Shown piece by piece: positions 1 to 9,714 of a stretch of 64,000 nt of DNA; position 1 is the stretch's first letter; every line of letters starts with the position of its first letter. This DNA is from Jacaranda mimosifolia (Eukaryota; Streptophyta; Magnoliopsida; Lamiales; Bignoniaceae): NCBI GenBank assembly GCA_018894105.1, contig CM032118.1:26826690-26890689 (forward strand), given 5' to 3'. Made by a program: the position numbers and the translations under genes. The notes under the pieces were generated by a model, which was not told the origin of the DNA, ran no database searches, and saw only the letters and a program-made list of their open reading frames with translations.

Positions 1-487
1 ATCATCACATAGGACTCTTTAGTACTAATGATTCCCTTGGCCAAAGAAACAAGTAGCTAAAAAATAGAAATGTCTCTTGGTTGTTTGTTTCAAATTCTGA
101 AACTAAAAAAATTGGAAGTTGACAATGTTGATTTCCTTTTATATATGTATATATATATATCCTTATGTGTGTGTGTGTGTGTGTGTAATTTGTATGAAGG
201 AGGAATGATAAAGTCATGGCAGCTTTGAATTTCTATTATTGTAGGGGCACTTGGCAATTTATAAGAACATGTTGATGGATGCATTCAGTTGATTTTAAAG
301 TGAAGAGTGATGATCGTATTATTTTTTGAAAAAAATTAAATACTCCAAGTCTTGACTCTCTCATGAATAATTTGCATCTCATTCGTCAAATCTTGAAGTG
401 GGGGTATTTGTTGATGAATTAATTTTGGGTCAATTGAAAAGTGACAAGTGTAAAATAATATATTAGGTATTAATTATATTTTAGGAT
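1..487. other. AT-rich flank without a gene
   Basis: No coding frame with recognisable motifs, no tRNA and no LTR terminus is seen here apart from the microsatellite at 141-186. The short open frames are low-complexity (Thr/His and Ile/Tyr runs read out of the simple repeat). Confidence 0.6.
141..186. repeat. compound microsatellite (TA)n then (GT)10
   Basis: An alternating AT run at 141-160 is followed after six bases by ten uninterrupted GT units at 167-186. The same compound design recurs at 14681-14705. Confidence 0.95.
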
Positions 488-1140
488 GTGTTAAATTTAA
501 TTCCAAAAATTAAATAGTTAATTTTAATTAATATTCTAGTACTTATTTCATACAAATCAAATATTAACGAGTGTCAAGATGAAGTGGTACAACCAATCAA
601 ATCAAGTATGATGGCCTAGCAATGTCAAGCTAACCAAGCTGTAACACATGGCGTATCTATGTCCATGAATCAACCAAGTCAAAATATTTAATGTTATCTC
701 TTAACATGTGTACCAAAGAGATAACTATCAAAGAAATCCAATTCAGTTGGGGGTCTCATACTAAACACCTATATAAATGAATGTTCAGAGACTCAGATAT
801 TCTCAAGTCAAAAGCTCAAGTCTTCAGTCTTCAAGTTTTTGCTGCGATGAAGTGTTGCTACCACAAAGGTCCTATATCTTTTCAAAGCATCAAATCATCA
901 TTTCCTTTGATCTCAGAGCCAAAGGTTTGGGTTCAAAGAAATCCATAGTGTTCTTTTATCAAGTCAAATGATACTAAACTTTATATCCAAGAACGAGTTT
1001 CAAGCCCTTGGATCATATATTATGAGAAGAATCAGGGGATTAGTTTTGTTAGGCAATTTACTTTTCTCTGATAAATTGTAATTCTCTTTTATTCTTTAAT
1101 ATAAATTCGATTTGTTCATTATTTTTCTTTGTTCTATTAT
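488..1140 (+). other. LTR-like promoter fragment (orphan)
   Basis: The stretch has the make-up of an LTR promoter and R/U5 region: a TATA-like box (about 768-777), a transcribed-leader-like pyrimidine/purine mix, then a T-rich tail around 1075-1135. No partner copy, primer-binding site or target duplication is visible, so the limits are nominal and the lineage is unknown. It could equally be ordinary AT-rich intergenic DNA. Confidence 0.25.
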
Positions 1141-3545
1141 TTAAGTTTGCAGACAATAAAATTTGTGTGAACAATAGGTACCACCTAAATTATCATAGTA
1201 CACAATCAGAGGTTGAGAGAACACTACTGATATCTCATAAAGTGGATTTTGAACCCATTGAAGTTTTGACGTGGCAATTGCAACAGAAAAATACTCTGCT
1301 TCAATAAAAGACCGAGTGATATTTCTTTGCTTGTTCAAGGACCAAAAAACTAAATTCCAATCCAAGTACACAATATTTGCACTAGTAGAAGAATGACCAT
1401 CCTTATTACATGCTTAGCCTGACCTGGGAAAGTATGAAGAGAAAGGGGCGACCATCAATGGATAAAAAGACCAAGATTAGAAGTCTCAACTAGATAACGA
1501 ATTACTCGTTTAAGCCTTGACTAATGCTTCATCAAGCCTTGGGTCTTGGTTCAAGTTTGTTTTGATTGCGAGTTTGAAGCCATCGATAACACGAACAACC
1601 AAATATGTGAAGTTTTTAGTAATTGAGAAAAGTTTGAAAGATCCGAAAAATGGTGAATCTTGTTAAGCAAAGGAGTGGGAATTTGTTTAATCCAGTAGGT
1701 GGCAGTTTGAAAGATAAAGATCGAGAAAGAAAGAAAAAGTTTGGCAATGTGAAGAAGAGTAATACCGATTTCAGCGATGTGCCTACACTATCTCTCAGCA
1801 GTCCCATTATGCTCAAGGATGTGATGAGGTGTTAGAAGATGCGATATTCTACTAGATTCGAAGAATTGTTTGAGATGAATAAATTCTCACCTATTATCAG
1901 AGTAAAAGGACAGTGGAATGATTAAAATGTTTCTCAACTATAGCTTTGAAGTTTGGAAATATATCAAACACTTCAAATTTTCTTTGTATGGGATAAAGCC
2001 AAATATACTTTGTGAAATGGTCAACAAAAATAAGCTAAAATCTAAACCTATTAATGGAATCAATAGGTGCAGGATCCCAAATATTTGAATAAATATATTG
2101 CAAAGGTCTCAACGATTTTATTAAAGAAATATGAAATGATTTTTTTGTGCTTTTTATTGCACTACAAGAATTACATTAAAATGAAGAAGTATTATAAGAA
2201 AAATGAATATCAAGTAAGGGCCAGTTTGGTTTCTTTTTTATTTTCTTCATTTTCAAAATTTAAAAAAGTAATTAATAAAAACGAGTTGAAAATAAGTTTG
2301 TATTTAGATAGATTGTTGAAAAAGTAATAATTATGTTTGGTTTACTGAATTGTAGGTGGAAAGAGATAGTAATAAAGATACTAGAGAGAGAAAATATATA
2401 GGTTATTAAGGAATGCATTTTGACAACGAAAATGAAAATATGTTGGGTAAAAATATATATAAAGTGATGTGTTTTAAATTTCAAATAATAGAAAACGTGA
2501 AAATGAAATTTGTAAATGAAAACAAACAGGCCTTAAGTGACTAGTTCGATGCAAGACTGGTGAAAATAGATAGCTAAGACGACAGTACCATCAAGAAACC
2601 AATGAAAGAGAGGTAATGTTGACGATGAGAGAGGCATTGGATGAAGAGGGTGATGTGGACAACAATGGATAGACGCCTTCCTTAGCTTTCCTGGTTACCA
2701 TAGGCTTCCCCATATAGTCCTCCATAGCAAACGAAAATAGTGAGGATTCCACAGTAACATTATTCTATGTACACAGCTTATTAATAGAAATAACATTTTT
2801 TTTTGCATGTTAGGAATAAAAAGAACATTAGATAAATGCGAAGGTCGAGAAAGTGATAGGGAAAGAGGTTGATCATGAACAAGTTATAATTAAAGTTTTA
2901 TCATCACCTAACACGATATATTCGCCCCCCTTCATAAGAATCATAAACGAAACATTTTTTAAATCAACCATTACATGGTGAGAGGCACCAGAATCAACAA
3001 GCCATGAGGACTCTTTTCTGCAAGCTTGAGCAACTTGAGCTTGGGATTGATTTCTTGCTATGGTAGATTATCGAGTATTTGTGTTGTTGTAGCAGGTTTG
3101 GATCATGGAAACAATTTCCAACACTGCTTGATTGTGTGACCAAGCTTGTCAGAACATTGATAGATAATGCCGTGCTTCCTTGGTGTTGAGTTTGATGGTA
3201 AGGGAGGAGGAGATGCCACCGCTTGGCCTTGAGAGGCAAAAATGCAATTATTGCGAGAGCTACGATTGTTCAAACATATAGAGGGAACTGTGCAATTAGT
3301 GATGAAACTTCAATGAGAATATCATGAATAATATAGCTCTTGTAGTCTACTAGTAGTTCATGTAATTCATCAAAGGATAGAGCACTAGCTGAATATGAAT
3401 AGAGGTTAAGATTAATTTATATTCAGTAGGCAATCCATTTGGAACATGGACAGTAACATCACCCATCATTAGATTTACGCCAGAAGCATTCAGAGTGGTT
3501 ATGATCTATTTAACCTGTTGTAATTGGCACAAGTATGCCTATTTA
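1141..3545 (-). pseudogene. copia gag-pol remnant 'Z'
   Basis: Read on the minus strand this is a decayed Ty1/copia polyprotein, with the frame changing often. From its 5' end: gag with the conserved Gly-Leu-Pro-x-Glu-Tyr segment (near 3440); a CCHC knuckle near 3130-3165 in which the first Cys is Tyr and the second Ser; a protease motif Val-Asp-Ser-Gly-Ala-Ser (near 2985); integrase core with the Phe-Val-Asp-His-Phe-Thr-Lys-Tyr segment (near 2010-2030); integrase C-terminal scraps (1616-1835); and RNase H with Ser-Phe-Ile-Glu-Ala-Glu-Tyr (near 1280-1310). Reverse transcriptase is missing: integrase scraps run almost directly into RNase H near 1520-1600. A MITE splits it at 2218-2533, and element W abuts its gag end near 3545. 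No LTRs are identified. It is clearly dead and among the oldest insertions here. Confidence 0.85.
2218..2533. mobile_element. Tourist-like (PIF/Harbinger-type) MITE, 316 bp
   Basis: The ends are imperfect terminal inverted repeats: GGGCCAGTTTGGTTTC on the left against AGGCCTGTTTGTTTTC read inward from the right (13 of 16 match). They are flanked by TAA on both sides (2215-2217 and 2534-2536). The GGCC-N-GTTTG-type terminus with a 3-bp TWA duplication is typical of Tourist MITEs. The interior is AT-rich and non-coding. It lies inside copia remnant Z, between the integrase and protease parts, so it arrived after Z. Confidence 0.75.
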
Positions 3546-3853
3546 CATGTTTAATTATTCATTGGATGGAAGCCAATTATGGTTGGAATCCAATAGATAA
3601 TTTTAGTGTTGAATTTGGTGGAATAGATGAAGGGAAATGGTTAAGTATTATAAGTTGAGTTGTCCCACATTGTAAGCTTGAGAGAGTGGAGACCTTCTTG
3701 TGACTTATAAAACTAAGTGGAGGAGTTGAAGGGTCTTTAACCCTTCACTTGTCCCACATTGGTTTTGTAAACTAGTGTGGAGTAGTTTATATTGAACTCA
3801 AGTAAGAATGCTTGATAAAGTGTTCTTTAAGGGGTTCATATAAGTGGACCATA

Positions 3854-3894
3854 CGCGCGCCGCCGCCCGGCCTGGGTCCGGGCGCGGGCGTTAG
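3854..3894. other. GC-rich block in the W LTR
   Basis: Some 40 bases almost wholly of G and C, rich in CpG, sit in otherwise AT-rich LTR sequence about 320 bases upstream of the TATA box. The position suits a U3 regulatory block, but no specific factor site is recognised. Confidence 0.5.
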
Positions 3895-4211
3895 GGCGAA
3901 TGTCTCAGTCTCAATCTTAATTTTTTGGACGAAATTCAATTAGAATTTTGAATTTAAAAAATGAAATTCAAATTTGAACTTAACCGTTAGCTTGATCTGA
4001 TAAAGGCTTGACCGAGTCATGCCTGTTGGAGATCATGACCGAATTGTTTGGTATGAGGCCGGATTTCTAGGTGTTGTTGGGAGACATGAACCCTAATCAG
4101 CCCTTAACAGCCGTCAAACCCTAGTGATTATTAGGTCTAGCCGTCAAACCCTAGCAGGAAATTAGGCCTTGGCCGTCGGCCCATTGCCCTCTGCCAACCC
4201 TAATTTCCCTC

Positions 4212-4219
4212 TATAAATA
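4212..4219 (+). promoter_or_regulatory. TATA box of the W LTR
   Basis: TATAAATA lies in a pyrimidine-flanked context, upstream of a transcribed-leader-like region and about 950 bases before the gag start codon. It is the best promoter candidate for element W. Confidence 0.55.
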
Positions 4220-4737
4220 GACAGCATTCGGCAGTCTTGAAGACACATAAAATTACACGCAAAAGCAACCTCTTCGGCTTGTATTCTTCCTCTTCCCATG
4301 ATATTCTAGTTTCTTTGTTGCCATAATTCCTTCATTTTCTCATATTTTGTATTCCACTTATATATTCCGAAAGCTTAGCTATCTGATTCGGATTCTGGCA
4401 ACTGGGTACTGTTCGAGGTGAACGAGAAGGAGTGCACCTGATCGTTCTGGACCATCTCATCCTGGGAGGAGCTGCGTTGTACCCATTGCACTGGTGAGTC
4501 GGGGCGCTTGTTTCTTCAAGGCAAACAGAATTTCTCTGTGATTTGGTCGCCCTATTAATTCTGTTACGATACAAAATTCTTAAGATAAGTTTACTTTCAA
4601 ATTCAGTATCTATATATTATAAATCTGACAGCATGTTCTATTATTTCATTGTCTCGATTAATTTATGAATTTTGGCTTTTCCTGGACTCATATCGGTTTA
4701 ATTGTACTGAATTCTGACTTGCCTTGAATTGACATCA

Positions 4738-4877
4738 TTTTGATCACGCATGCTGTATGATTAAATTCTGATCACACATGATGTATGTTTAAACTCTGAT
4801 CACGCATGTTGTATGTTTAAATTCTGATAACATATGCTGTATGTTTAAATTCTGATAACACATGTTTTATTTGAATT
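4738..4877 (+). repeat. 28-bp tandem repeat, five units, in the W leader
   Basis: Five head-to-tail units of exactly 28 bp start at 4738, 4766, 4794, 4822 and 4850. The core is TGATCACGCATG followed by TGTATG-TTTAAA. Units 1-4 are close copies and unit 5 is diverged at its 3' end. The array lies between the LTR promoter and gag. Confidence 0.9.
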
Positions 4878-5052
4878 TCATATTGATAAAAACGCACGTA
4901 TTACTCAACTGTGATTATCTGTTCCATTCCTGATAATCTGTTTTGCAATATTTATTTATTGCTTCGGATTACTGCATGTTGGCTTAAATCCTGGAAACAA
5001 CAATCTTGAAGAAACGATCTATTTCGTGTGTTTATCAACTATTGAAATTCTG

Positions 5053-5143
5053 ATTAGATATCATGTCTAGGAATCTTGCCTAATATTTCTTATTAGATAT
5101 CCTGTCTAGGAATCTTTCCTGCGTATCCTGCCTAGATATTCTG
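5053..5143 (+). repeat. 39-bp direct repeat just upstream of W gag
   Basis: Two units start at 5053 and 5092, each opening ATTAGATATC and containing TGTCTAGGAATCTT. A partial third (TATCCTGCCTAGATATTCTG) begins near 5124. With the 28-bp array this makes the W leader repeat-built over its last 400 bases. Confidence 0.75.
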
Positions 5144-5163
5144 TTGTAGGACTTTAATTTTCT

Positions 5164-7221
5164 ATGATGGCTTCAACTTCGCATGCTATTGGTGATATGG
5201 TGTCAGCGAAAGTTAACCTTTCCGGACTGCCAGAAAAATTCATGGGCCAATATTTTAGGCGTTGGCAATAGTGCATGAAAATCTGGTTAACGATGAAAGG
5301 TCTTCTTTCATTGATTCAGTTGACCATGCCAGAACCAATTGAAACTGATCCCAAAACTAAAGAAATAGCTGATTGGAAAACTAAAGATCAGATTGTTCGA
5401 GGAGTGATTCTGTCAGCTCTGTCTGATACACTCTTTGATGTATACTGTTCTGATTCCTATACGACTAAATCTTTATGGGATGAACTGGATAGGAAATACA
5501 ATACTGAAGAGCAAGGGCTTGAAAAGTATTCAGTTTCAAAACTCCTAAAGTATCAGATGGTTGAGGGTAGGTCTGTATCTGAACAGACACATGAATTGAT
5601 TAATCTAGGGCATTCCCTAGCTGATGCTGAAATGAAACTCCCTAAAAAATTTATGGTGATGTCGATTGTCGATAAGTTCCCCAAATCTTGGAAAAGTTTC
5701 GGCATGACTCTGAAGCATCAAAAAGGAAAACTGACTCTAGATGATCTGATGATTGCTGTAAGTATTGAAGAGGAGCACAGAAATCAATCACATATTGTTC
5801 CTATTGAATATCATCCTAAGGCGAATGTAATAATAGGGAAGAAGAAAGTCAACATGAACTCAAACTCTAAATTCATCGATAAGGGAAAAGCCAAAATGAA
5901 TAAGAAACCAAATGCAAACAGGCCTTGCTGGAATTGTGGACAAAAAGGGCATTAGGCTAAGGAGTGTCCCTCCAAGAAAGCCAAGGCTAAAGCCCAGTCT
6001 GCTGGACCAGTGGTCAACATGGTTGTTGGAGACACCAGCGAAGCTGGAGTTCCTGATGCATCTATTGACGAGTATGTTTCTTGCAAACCCGAACTATTCT
6101 CTATCTATGAACCATATGATTGGCTCATAGACACTGGTGCTAATGTGCACGTTTGTGCTGATAAATCACTGTTTGTGTCTTACCAGCCTGTTAGTGGAAG
6201 GACTATGATGATGGGGAACTTAAGTGTTGCCAATGTGTATGGGATAGGACGCGTGGACCTGAAATTTCCTTCGGGGCGCACACTGTCTCTACTAAGGGTG
6301 CATCATGTCCCAGCAGTTCGAAGAAACATAATAAGTGGTTCTGTAATAGTTAGGGAGGGTTATGAAATTTCTTTCAAATCAAATAAAGTTGTAATTTTAC
6401 ATTACGACACTTTTATTTGTAAAGGCTATCTTTCCGATGGTTTGTTTAAATTGAGAGTTGAGAACATTATTGGTTCTAATAAAGTTGATTTTTCTAATTC
6501 TCCTGTTATTAACATTATTGAGAATTCATCTGTTTGGCATAACTGTTTAGGATATTTGAATTATAGTTCGGTCAAAAGAATGATGAACTTAAATTTAATT
6601 CCTAAACATGAAATTGAACGTGGTCATAAACGTCAAATCTGTGTTGAAGCTAAGCAAGTTAGAAAGCCTTACCACTCGGTTGAGAGGCACACTGAAATTC
6701 TTGACTTAGTGCACACTGATATTTGTGAGTTCAATGGGGTCTTAACAAAAGACAATAAAAGATACTTTATCACCTTCATAGATGATAGCAGTAGGTATTG
6801 TTATGTTTATCTACTAAAACATAAAGATGAAGCACTAGATAAGTTCATTATGTTCAAAAATGAAGCCGAAACACAAACTGGTAGAAAACTTAAATGGTTA
6901 AGGTCAGATAGGGGTGGAGAGTATGGGTCCAACCCATTTCATGAATACTGCCGTAATTTTGGCATTATTCATGAAGAAACTGCTCCTTATTCTCCCGCTT
7001 CAAATGGGATAGCTGAGCGAAAGAATAGAACCTTTATAGACATGATTAACAGTATGCTTTTGAATTTTGGATTGCCCAAATACATGTGGGGGGAAGCTCT
7101 GAATACGGCTTGCCATATTCTGAATAGAGTTCCCCTGAAACATAAAGAAAGCACTCCATTTGATTTCTGGAAAGGCAGGAAATCTAGTTTAAAATACTTT
7201 CGAGTGTGGGGCTATCTTGCA
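5164..7221 (+). pseudogene. W gag-protease-integrase polyprotein, two stops
   Basis: A single frame runs from ATG 5164 to the break at 7221, interrupted only by TAG at 5269-5271 and 5953-5955. Both sit where Gln would fit. Order of domains: gag of the UBN2/Retrotran_gag type (5164-5850), a CCHC knuckle (near 5926-5970) whose residue after the His is the second TAG, protease Asp-Thr-Gly-Ala (near 6130), the GAG-pre-integrase zinc region (near 6535-6660) with its His and Cys pattern partly lost, and an integrase core with Asp (His-Thr-Asp-Ile), Asp (Arg-Ser-Asp-Arg-Gly-Gly) and Glu (Gly-Ile-Ala-Glu-Arg) all present. After Gly-Tyr-Leu-Ala-Lys the reading changes to unrelated purine-rich DNA. With the stops ignored this is the best preserved integrase in the window. 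It would act in cDNA integration, but lacks RT. Confidence 0.9.
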
Positions 7222-7270
7222 AAAGGCAGGAAAGGCAGGAATTTTGGAAAGGTAGGAAAGGCAGGAATTC
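7170..7270 (+). repeat. purine-rich AAAGGCAGGAA repeats at the W breakpoint
   Basis: The undecamer-like motif occurs once within true W coding sequence (near 7172-7182). After the W frame ends at about 7221 it recurs three or four times in slightly varied form up to 7270. This looks like slippage or filler at a repair junction. Confidence 0.6.
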
Positions 7271-7277
7271 TAGGTTG

Positions 7278-7478
7278 TTAAGAGGGTTGCAAAATCGATG
7301 CGAGAAATAGAAGATTGGAGATGAGGGTTTTGGCTGGTGCTAGAGATTGATTTTGTATGGTGGTGAATATTGGTGGAACGATGATGGATGAGGAGTCTGA
7401 ATGAGTATGCAATGTGGAAGGTACCACACCCCCGATAGAAGAAGATGAGAAGGAGGCGGAGGCGGAGGAGGTCACCAT
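7278..7478 (-). CDS. uncharacterised 66-aa ORF, possible captured gene start
   Basis: This ORF starts at ATG 7478 and ends at 7278. The N-terminal 30 residues are very Ser/Thr-rich with no acidic residues, followed by a mixed stretch with a hydrophobic C-terminus; this could suit an organelle transit peptide. On the minus strand a TATA-like CTATAAATAC lies at about 7603-7612, some 125 bases upstream of the ATG and at the edge of the MULE inverted repeat. It could be the first exon of a host gene captured at the element border, a decayed host exon, or chance. I recognise no family. Confidence 0.25.
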   Translation of the reverse strand: MVTSSASASFSSSSIGGVVPSTLHTHSDSSSIIVPPIFTTIQNQSLAPAKTLISNLLFLASILQPS

Positions 7479-7602
7479 AAGATTGGTCGAGGAAAAAAAT
7501 TGAAGAAAAAAAATTAGATATGCTGTTTGGCAGAGGATTTAGATTCCATGAAAGAGTAGAATAAATGTGTAATTACTTGTCTTCCATTGATGAACGTTAT
7601 GG

Positions 7603-8441
7603 GTATTTATAGGCTTTTTTATAGAAAAATAGTAAAAAAAAAAAAATTACAAAAATACAGTACTATTCACAACATTTACATTTTTATAGTAAGTTGCAGT
7701 CACAGACTGCAACTTTCAACAATAATGAACAGTTACTGTTTTTTTTTTTTTTAATAAAATTAGTAAAATAAATAAATAAATAAAATGATTGTTTGGTGTA
7801 TACTTGTGTATTATTTCACTTGATTGAGGTAAGTTTTTTAATTATGCTAAAATTTAATTATGTTTTAGTTATGTTCATTATGTTTTGGTTAATTATCTCC
7901 ATTAACTAAAGTTTGATTTATGTTTTAGTTATATGAAATATGTATTATATAATTTGTCTCAATTAGTTAAAATTTATTTATTTTTTAGTTAAAATTTGAT
8001 TTATGTTTTAGTTTTATGAATTATATTTTATATAATTTGTCTCAATTAGTTAAAACTTAATCAAATGTTAGTTGAAATTTGATTTACGTGTTGGTTAAAC
8101 TCAAATAATAATTTATTATTTTTGGTATAATAATTTGATTTAACAGAAATAATGATTTATGTATTAGTTGAAATTTGGATTACATTTTATGTTAGTTTTA
8201 TATGTTGTTATATTTGTTAGAGTTATGTTTTTATTTGAATTACAAATTTTGTTAGAATTATTATTGAGTTAAATTTTATGGTACTACATATTGAATTGTA
8301 TTAAAATTTAAATTTTCATTCAGTTTGTGAAATTTTAATTTATTAATAAATATGTGTCCATCCTAGTAACGTGTGCCTAATGATGCAGGCTATCTTAACT
8401 TGGTGGAAATCTTTTGTTAGTGTTAATTTTAGTGGAGCATT
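7603..8441 (+). repeat. left ~0.84-kb terminal inverted repeat
   Basis: It pairs with 11542-12375 in inverse orientation over its whole length. Landmarks shared by both arms are a perfect short palindrome-like GTTGCAGTC...GACTGCAAC, an ATTT/AAATA run, and the stretch ending AGTGGAGCAT at the inner edge. It also holds two near-copies of an ~85-bp unit (about 7905-8060) ending TTTGTCTCAATTAGTTAAAA. Confidence 0.9.
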
Positions 8442-8933
8442 TAACAGTAAGCTTGGATATCTTATTTTAATTTTGTAATATTTTTATAGTACAATACTTT
8501 AGAAATGTTTAGAATTGGTGGATTCGCAAAGGAGGATGGGATGTTGGGAGAAGGGGTGGAGCCTTCTCATTTGTTACTGATTGGTTTTTAATTTTCTTGC
8601 ATGATGATGATGGACATAAGGGGGAGTGTTTATATGTCATTATGTGTTTATTAATATTATTAATTATAAATGCTAGTTTAAAATATGATTTATTATGTTA
8701 GCTTAAATTTAATTTATGAATTAGATTAAATTATATTAGTTTAAATTTGATTAATGTATTAAATGTTGTTATATTTTCATAGATTTGTGTTTTTATGAGT
8801 TAATTAAATTTTTGTTACTATATGTAAATTTACTTTTTGTGTTCTGTAGAAATGTTGAAAAATGTAAATTTTTATGATAATTATTGATTAGACTGATTAA
8901 TTAATATAATTTATGTGCGTATTTGTGGAAGGT

Positions 8934-9678
8934 ATGTCGACTTCAAGTACCATTGTTGTTCTAATATACTTTAGCGGAAATATTACTAGAGATTCTCGCT
9001 CAGTGGATTATGATTGTCCAGCATGCAGTATTATTAGCGTATCTCGTGAAATAACATATTCTGATCTATGCCACGAAATCTATGGAGCGATAGCTACTGA
9101 TAGCAGTGGCTATAAACTAAAAATTCAAGCAAAATTCTATTTGGATAAATAGTATGGGATATCTACACTTGTGGAAATACAGAATGATGGTGGTTTATTT
9201 ATGTTGTTTGGTCCACAGTGCCAACTTGATAATGTGGAATTATATGTTGAGACAGAAGTAATAAGTTAGACTGGTGTTGATAATACTGTTGGACTGGGGT
9301 CTTACATGGGGCTTTTGATGCAACCCGAATGTCAATTTGCCTCTTACCAAGATTTTGGATGGGATCAACAATATCCAACTCAAACAAAAATAAATGTTCC
9401 TGTGGTCATGCAAGGGTTTGCAAATGTTGGGATTCATGATTTTGGTGAAGGCCCTTCTACCTCTCATCAAGTTTTTGAAGGAGAGCAAGATAACCCAACG
9501 CATTTCGTTCATGATGGTGAACCAAAGCCATGAGTAGATAGTTTTCGTGATGAAGAGTTGAGGGATTCAGAACCAGATGAAAATGATAGTGATGATTTTA
9601 GTGGTAATGACGATGATGAGGTAGATATTGATACAATGGAAGAGCTATTGCCTTCACACGGCGAGGGAACATCTTCTC
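8934..9678 (+). pseudogene. MULE transposase, N-terminal part, with three stops
   Basis: One reading frame starts at Met 8934 (an upstream in-frame ATG lies at 8913). It matches the N-terminal PB1-like region of MULE transposases: a Leu-Ile-Tyr-Phe-Ser-Gly-Gly-like start, Val-Asp-Tyr-Asp-Cys-Pro-Ala, an Ile-Thr-Tyr-Ser-Asp-Leu-Cys segment, then Phe-Met-Leu-Phe and Val-Glu-Leu-Tyr-Val-Glu. A Ser/Glu/Asp-rich linker follows (9540-9670), as is usual before the transposase core. In-frame stops are TAG 9150-9152, TAG 9267-9269 and TGA 9531-9533. The DDE core, zinc knuckle and SWIM region are absent; the frame ends where sequence from the opposite-strand gene begins. It cannot encode an active enzyme. 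Confidence 0.75.
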
Positions 9679-9714
9679 AACATAAAGGCAAAATAATACT
9701 ACTTCACCTGTAAC
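9679..9714 (-). repeat. 36-bp perfect direct repeat, copy 1 (junction)
   Basis: This is identical to 10591-10626. Here it joins the end of the transposase fragment to the last exon of the minus-strand gene. On the minus strand it contains the string TTACAG|GTGAAG, the exon-intron boundary of exon 1 of that gene. Confidence 0.9.

Larger units (their letters stand above)
3546..7221 (+). mobile_element. copia retrotransposon 'W', 3'-truncated
   Basis: An LTR/leader-like region (3546-5163) precedes a gag-protease-integrase frame that stops abruptly after the integrase C-terminal region. Reverse transcriptase, RNase H and a 3' LTR are absent and do not reappear on the far side of the MULE. The LTR probably begins near 3607, where a TG-starting stretch precedes a short motif typical of plant LTRs (TGTCCCACATTG-like, twice, about 3662 and 3752). 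I could not place the LTR 3' end or a tRNA-Met primer site. Confidence 0.75.

Noticed and set aside
2994..3239. 81-codon minus-strand ORF in remnant Z
   Set aside because: It is the wrong frame over the gag knuckle and protease; the motifs appear only in the neighbouring frames.
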